NCBI GenBank assembly: GCA_028713395.1
Contig: JAQTOJ010000135.1
Location: 1 to 5,653, forward strand
Length of the DNA stretch: 5,653 nt
Reading direction: 5' to 3'
From: Dehalococcoidales bacterium
GTDB taxonomy: Bacteria; Chloroflexota; Dehalococcoidia; Dehalococcoidales; Fen-1064
This document shows positions 4,354 through 5,653 of the stretch, piece after piece. A program made the translations under genes and the position numbers. Numbering within the stretch: the first letter of the stretch is position 1; every line of letters begins with the position of its first letter. The notes below the pieces were generated by a model that searched no databases, was not told where the DNA came from, and was given only the letters and a program-made list of their open reading frames with translations.

Positions 4354-5653
4354 ATGGATTTTCAATTAGTTTCTGATTTTCAGATGACCGGCGACCAGCC
4401 GCAAGCCGTAAGCAAATTGGTGGACGGGTTGGGCAAGGGTTATAAAAAACAGACTCTGCTGGGCGTGACCGGCAGCGGCAAGACCTTTACCATGGCCAAT
4501 GTGGTGGCAAAAGTGCAGCGTCCCACTTTAGTGATCTGCCACAACAAAACGCTGGCGGCGCAGCTTTACGCCGAATTCAAGGAATTTTTCCCCAACAATG
4601 CGGTGGAATACTTTGTTTCGTATTACGATTATTACCAGCCGGAAGCCTATGTCCCGCAGAAAGACCTCTACATTGAAAAAGACGCGGACATCAATGAAGA
4701 AATAGATAAACTGCGGCATTCGGCGACGCGCTCGCTCTTCGAGCGGCGCGATACCCTCATCGTGGCATCTGTTTCCTGTATTTACGGCCTCGGCTCGCCG
4801 GAAGAATACCAGAGTTTTGTGCTGCACCTGGAAAAAGGGGGACAACAGAATCGGCAACGCGTGCTGCACCGCCTGGTGGATATGCAGTACCAGCGCAACG
4901 ACATCGATTTCAGCCGCGGGAAATTCCGCATCCGGGGCGATACGCTGGAAATCCAACCGGCTTATGAGGAAATGGCTTTACGCATCGAGTTTTTCGGGGA
5001 CGAGATCGAGCGCATTGTGCGGCTGGACCCGCTGACCGGGGAAGTTTTCGCCGAGATGAACGAAATCGATATTTATCCTGCCAAGCATTTTGTCACTTCG
5101 CAGGAAAAAATGCTCAAAGCCATCGAATCCATCGAGCAGGAGCTGGTGGCACAGTTAAGAAACCTGAGAGACCAGGGGAAAGTGCTGGAAGCCGCGCGGC
5201 TGGAACAGCGCACCAATTACGATCTGGAGATGATGAAACAGGCGGGCTACTGCAGCGGCGTGGAAAATTATTCCCGGCACCTGGCGCAAAGACCGGCGGG
5301 TAGTTCCCCGTTCACGCTGCTGGACTACTTCCCCAAGGATTTCCTGCTGCTGATCGATGAATCCCACATGTCCCTGCCGCAGATCAGGGCGATGTACAAA
5401 GGCGACCGTTCCCGCAAGCAGACGCTGGTGGATTTCGGTTTCCGGCTGCCGAGCGCGCTGGACAACCGGCCGCTCAAGTTCAACGAGTTTGAGTCAATGG
5501 TATCCAATACAGTTTTCACGACAGCCACTCCCGCCCAATATGAGCTGGAAAAATCAAAAGGCGTGATAGTGGAACAGGTCATACGACCGACGGGTCTCGT
5601 CGATCCGGAGGTGGTTATTAAACCAACGGAAGGCCAGGTGGACGACCTTCTAA
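4354..5653 (+). CDS. uvrB: Excinuclease ABC subunit UvrB, N-terminal two thirds (truncated by window edge)
   Basis: Damage-verifying helicase of nucleotide excision repair; it receives DNA from UvrA, probes it with a beta-hairpin and recruits UvrC. The 433 visible codons run in one frame without a break; the family is about 660-670 residues, so the C-terminal helicase lobe end and the UvrC-binding coiled coil are missing only because the window ends. Seen: Q-tip-like GDQPQAV (13-19), Walker A GVTGSGKT (37-44), the aromatic beta-hairpin YYDYYQPEAY (90-99), RHSATRSLFERRD (121-133), ASVSCIYGLGSPEEY (138-152), the NYDLEMMKQAGYCSG block (288-302), Walker B DESH (335-338) and FGFRLPSALDNRPL (361-374). 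Motif III reads TTATPAQYE (389-397) where most UvrB proteins have SATPGPYE or close. An in-frame TAG at 4339 makes ATG 4354 the first possible start, giving the normal MDFQLVSDF opening. It has its own promoter. Confidence 0.97.
   Translation, partial: MDFQLVSDFQMTGDQPQAVSKLVDGLGKGYKKQTLLGVTGSGKTFTMANVVAKVQRPTLVICHNKTLAAQLYAEFKEFFPNNAVEYFVSYYDYYQPEAYVPQKDLYIEKDADINEEIDKLRHSATRSLFERRDTLIVASVSCIYGLGSPEEYQSFVLHLEKGGQQNRQRVLHRLVDMQYQRNDIDFSRGKFRIRGDTLEIQPAYEEMALRIEFFGDEIERIVRLDPLTGEVFAEMNEIDIYPAKHFVTSQEKMLKAIESIEQELVAQLRNLRDQGKVLEAARLEQRTNYDLEMMKQAGYCSGVENYSRHLAQRPAGSSPFTLLDYFPKDFLLLIDESHMSLPQIRAMYKGDRSRKQTLVDFGFRLPSALDNRPLKFNEFESMVSNTVFTTATPAQYELEKSKGVIVEQVIRPTGLVDPEVVIKPTEGQVDDLL

Overview
This window is ordinary bacterial chromosome from an anaerobe that probably uses the Wood-Ljungdahl (reductive acetyl-CoA) pathway. 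On the left, on the minus strand, are a CODH/ACS nickel-insertion ATPase (cooC/acsF type) and the start of formate-tetrahydrofolate ligase (fhs). On the right, on the plus strand, are thioredoxin, a YebC/TACO1 family protein, RuvC, RuvA and the first two thirds of UvrB. Base composition is moderate and even, and codon use looks alike across the genes, so I see no sign of recent transfer. An acetogenic or CO/formate-using member of the Chloroflexota (Dehalococcoidia-like) would fit the gene content and the style of the intergenic repeats. That assignment is inference only, and other Wood-Ljungdahl anaerobes are not excluded.

Layout. 1-347 (-): fhs N-terminal 115 codons, running off the left edge. 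384-1160 (-): cooC, 36 bp upstream of fhs and probably in one operon with it. 1161-1661: a 501-bp divergent intergenic region with no convincing gene. It holds a probable cooC promoter, a degenerate inverted repeat, a 10-bp direct repeat and a good trxA promoter. 1662-1979 (+): trxA. 2061-2816 (+): yebC, with its own promoter and a strong Shine-Dalgarno. 2817-3037: a terminator-like hairpin, a repeat-like fragment and an extended -10 promoter. 3038-4134 (+): ruvC and ruvA, joined by a 4-base ATGA overlap. 4135-4353: three consecutive stem-loops, then a sigma70-type promoter whose predicted transcript starts at a tract of six degenerate 7-bp repeats. 4354-5653 (+): uvrB, running off the right edge.

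How the genes work together. CooC uses ATP to help load nickel into the carbon monoxide dehydrogenase/acetyl-CoA synthase complex. Fhs activates formate in the methyl branch of the same pathway. RuvC and RuvA process Holliday junctions, but ruvB is not in the window, although it often follows ruvA. UvrB is the central damage-verification helicase of nucleotide excision repair. No undescribed defence or mobile system is visible. The least explained signals are non-coding: the hairpin cluster and heptad tract before uvrB, and the paired 10-mers before the trxA promoter.
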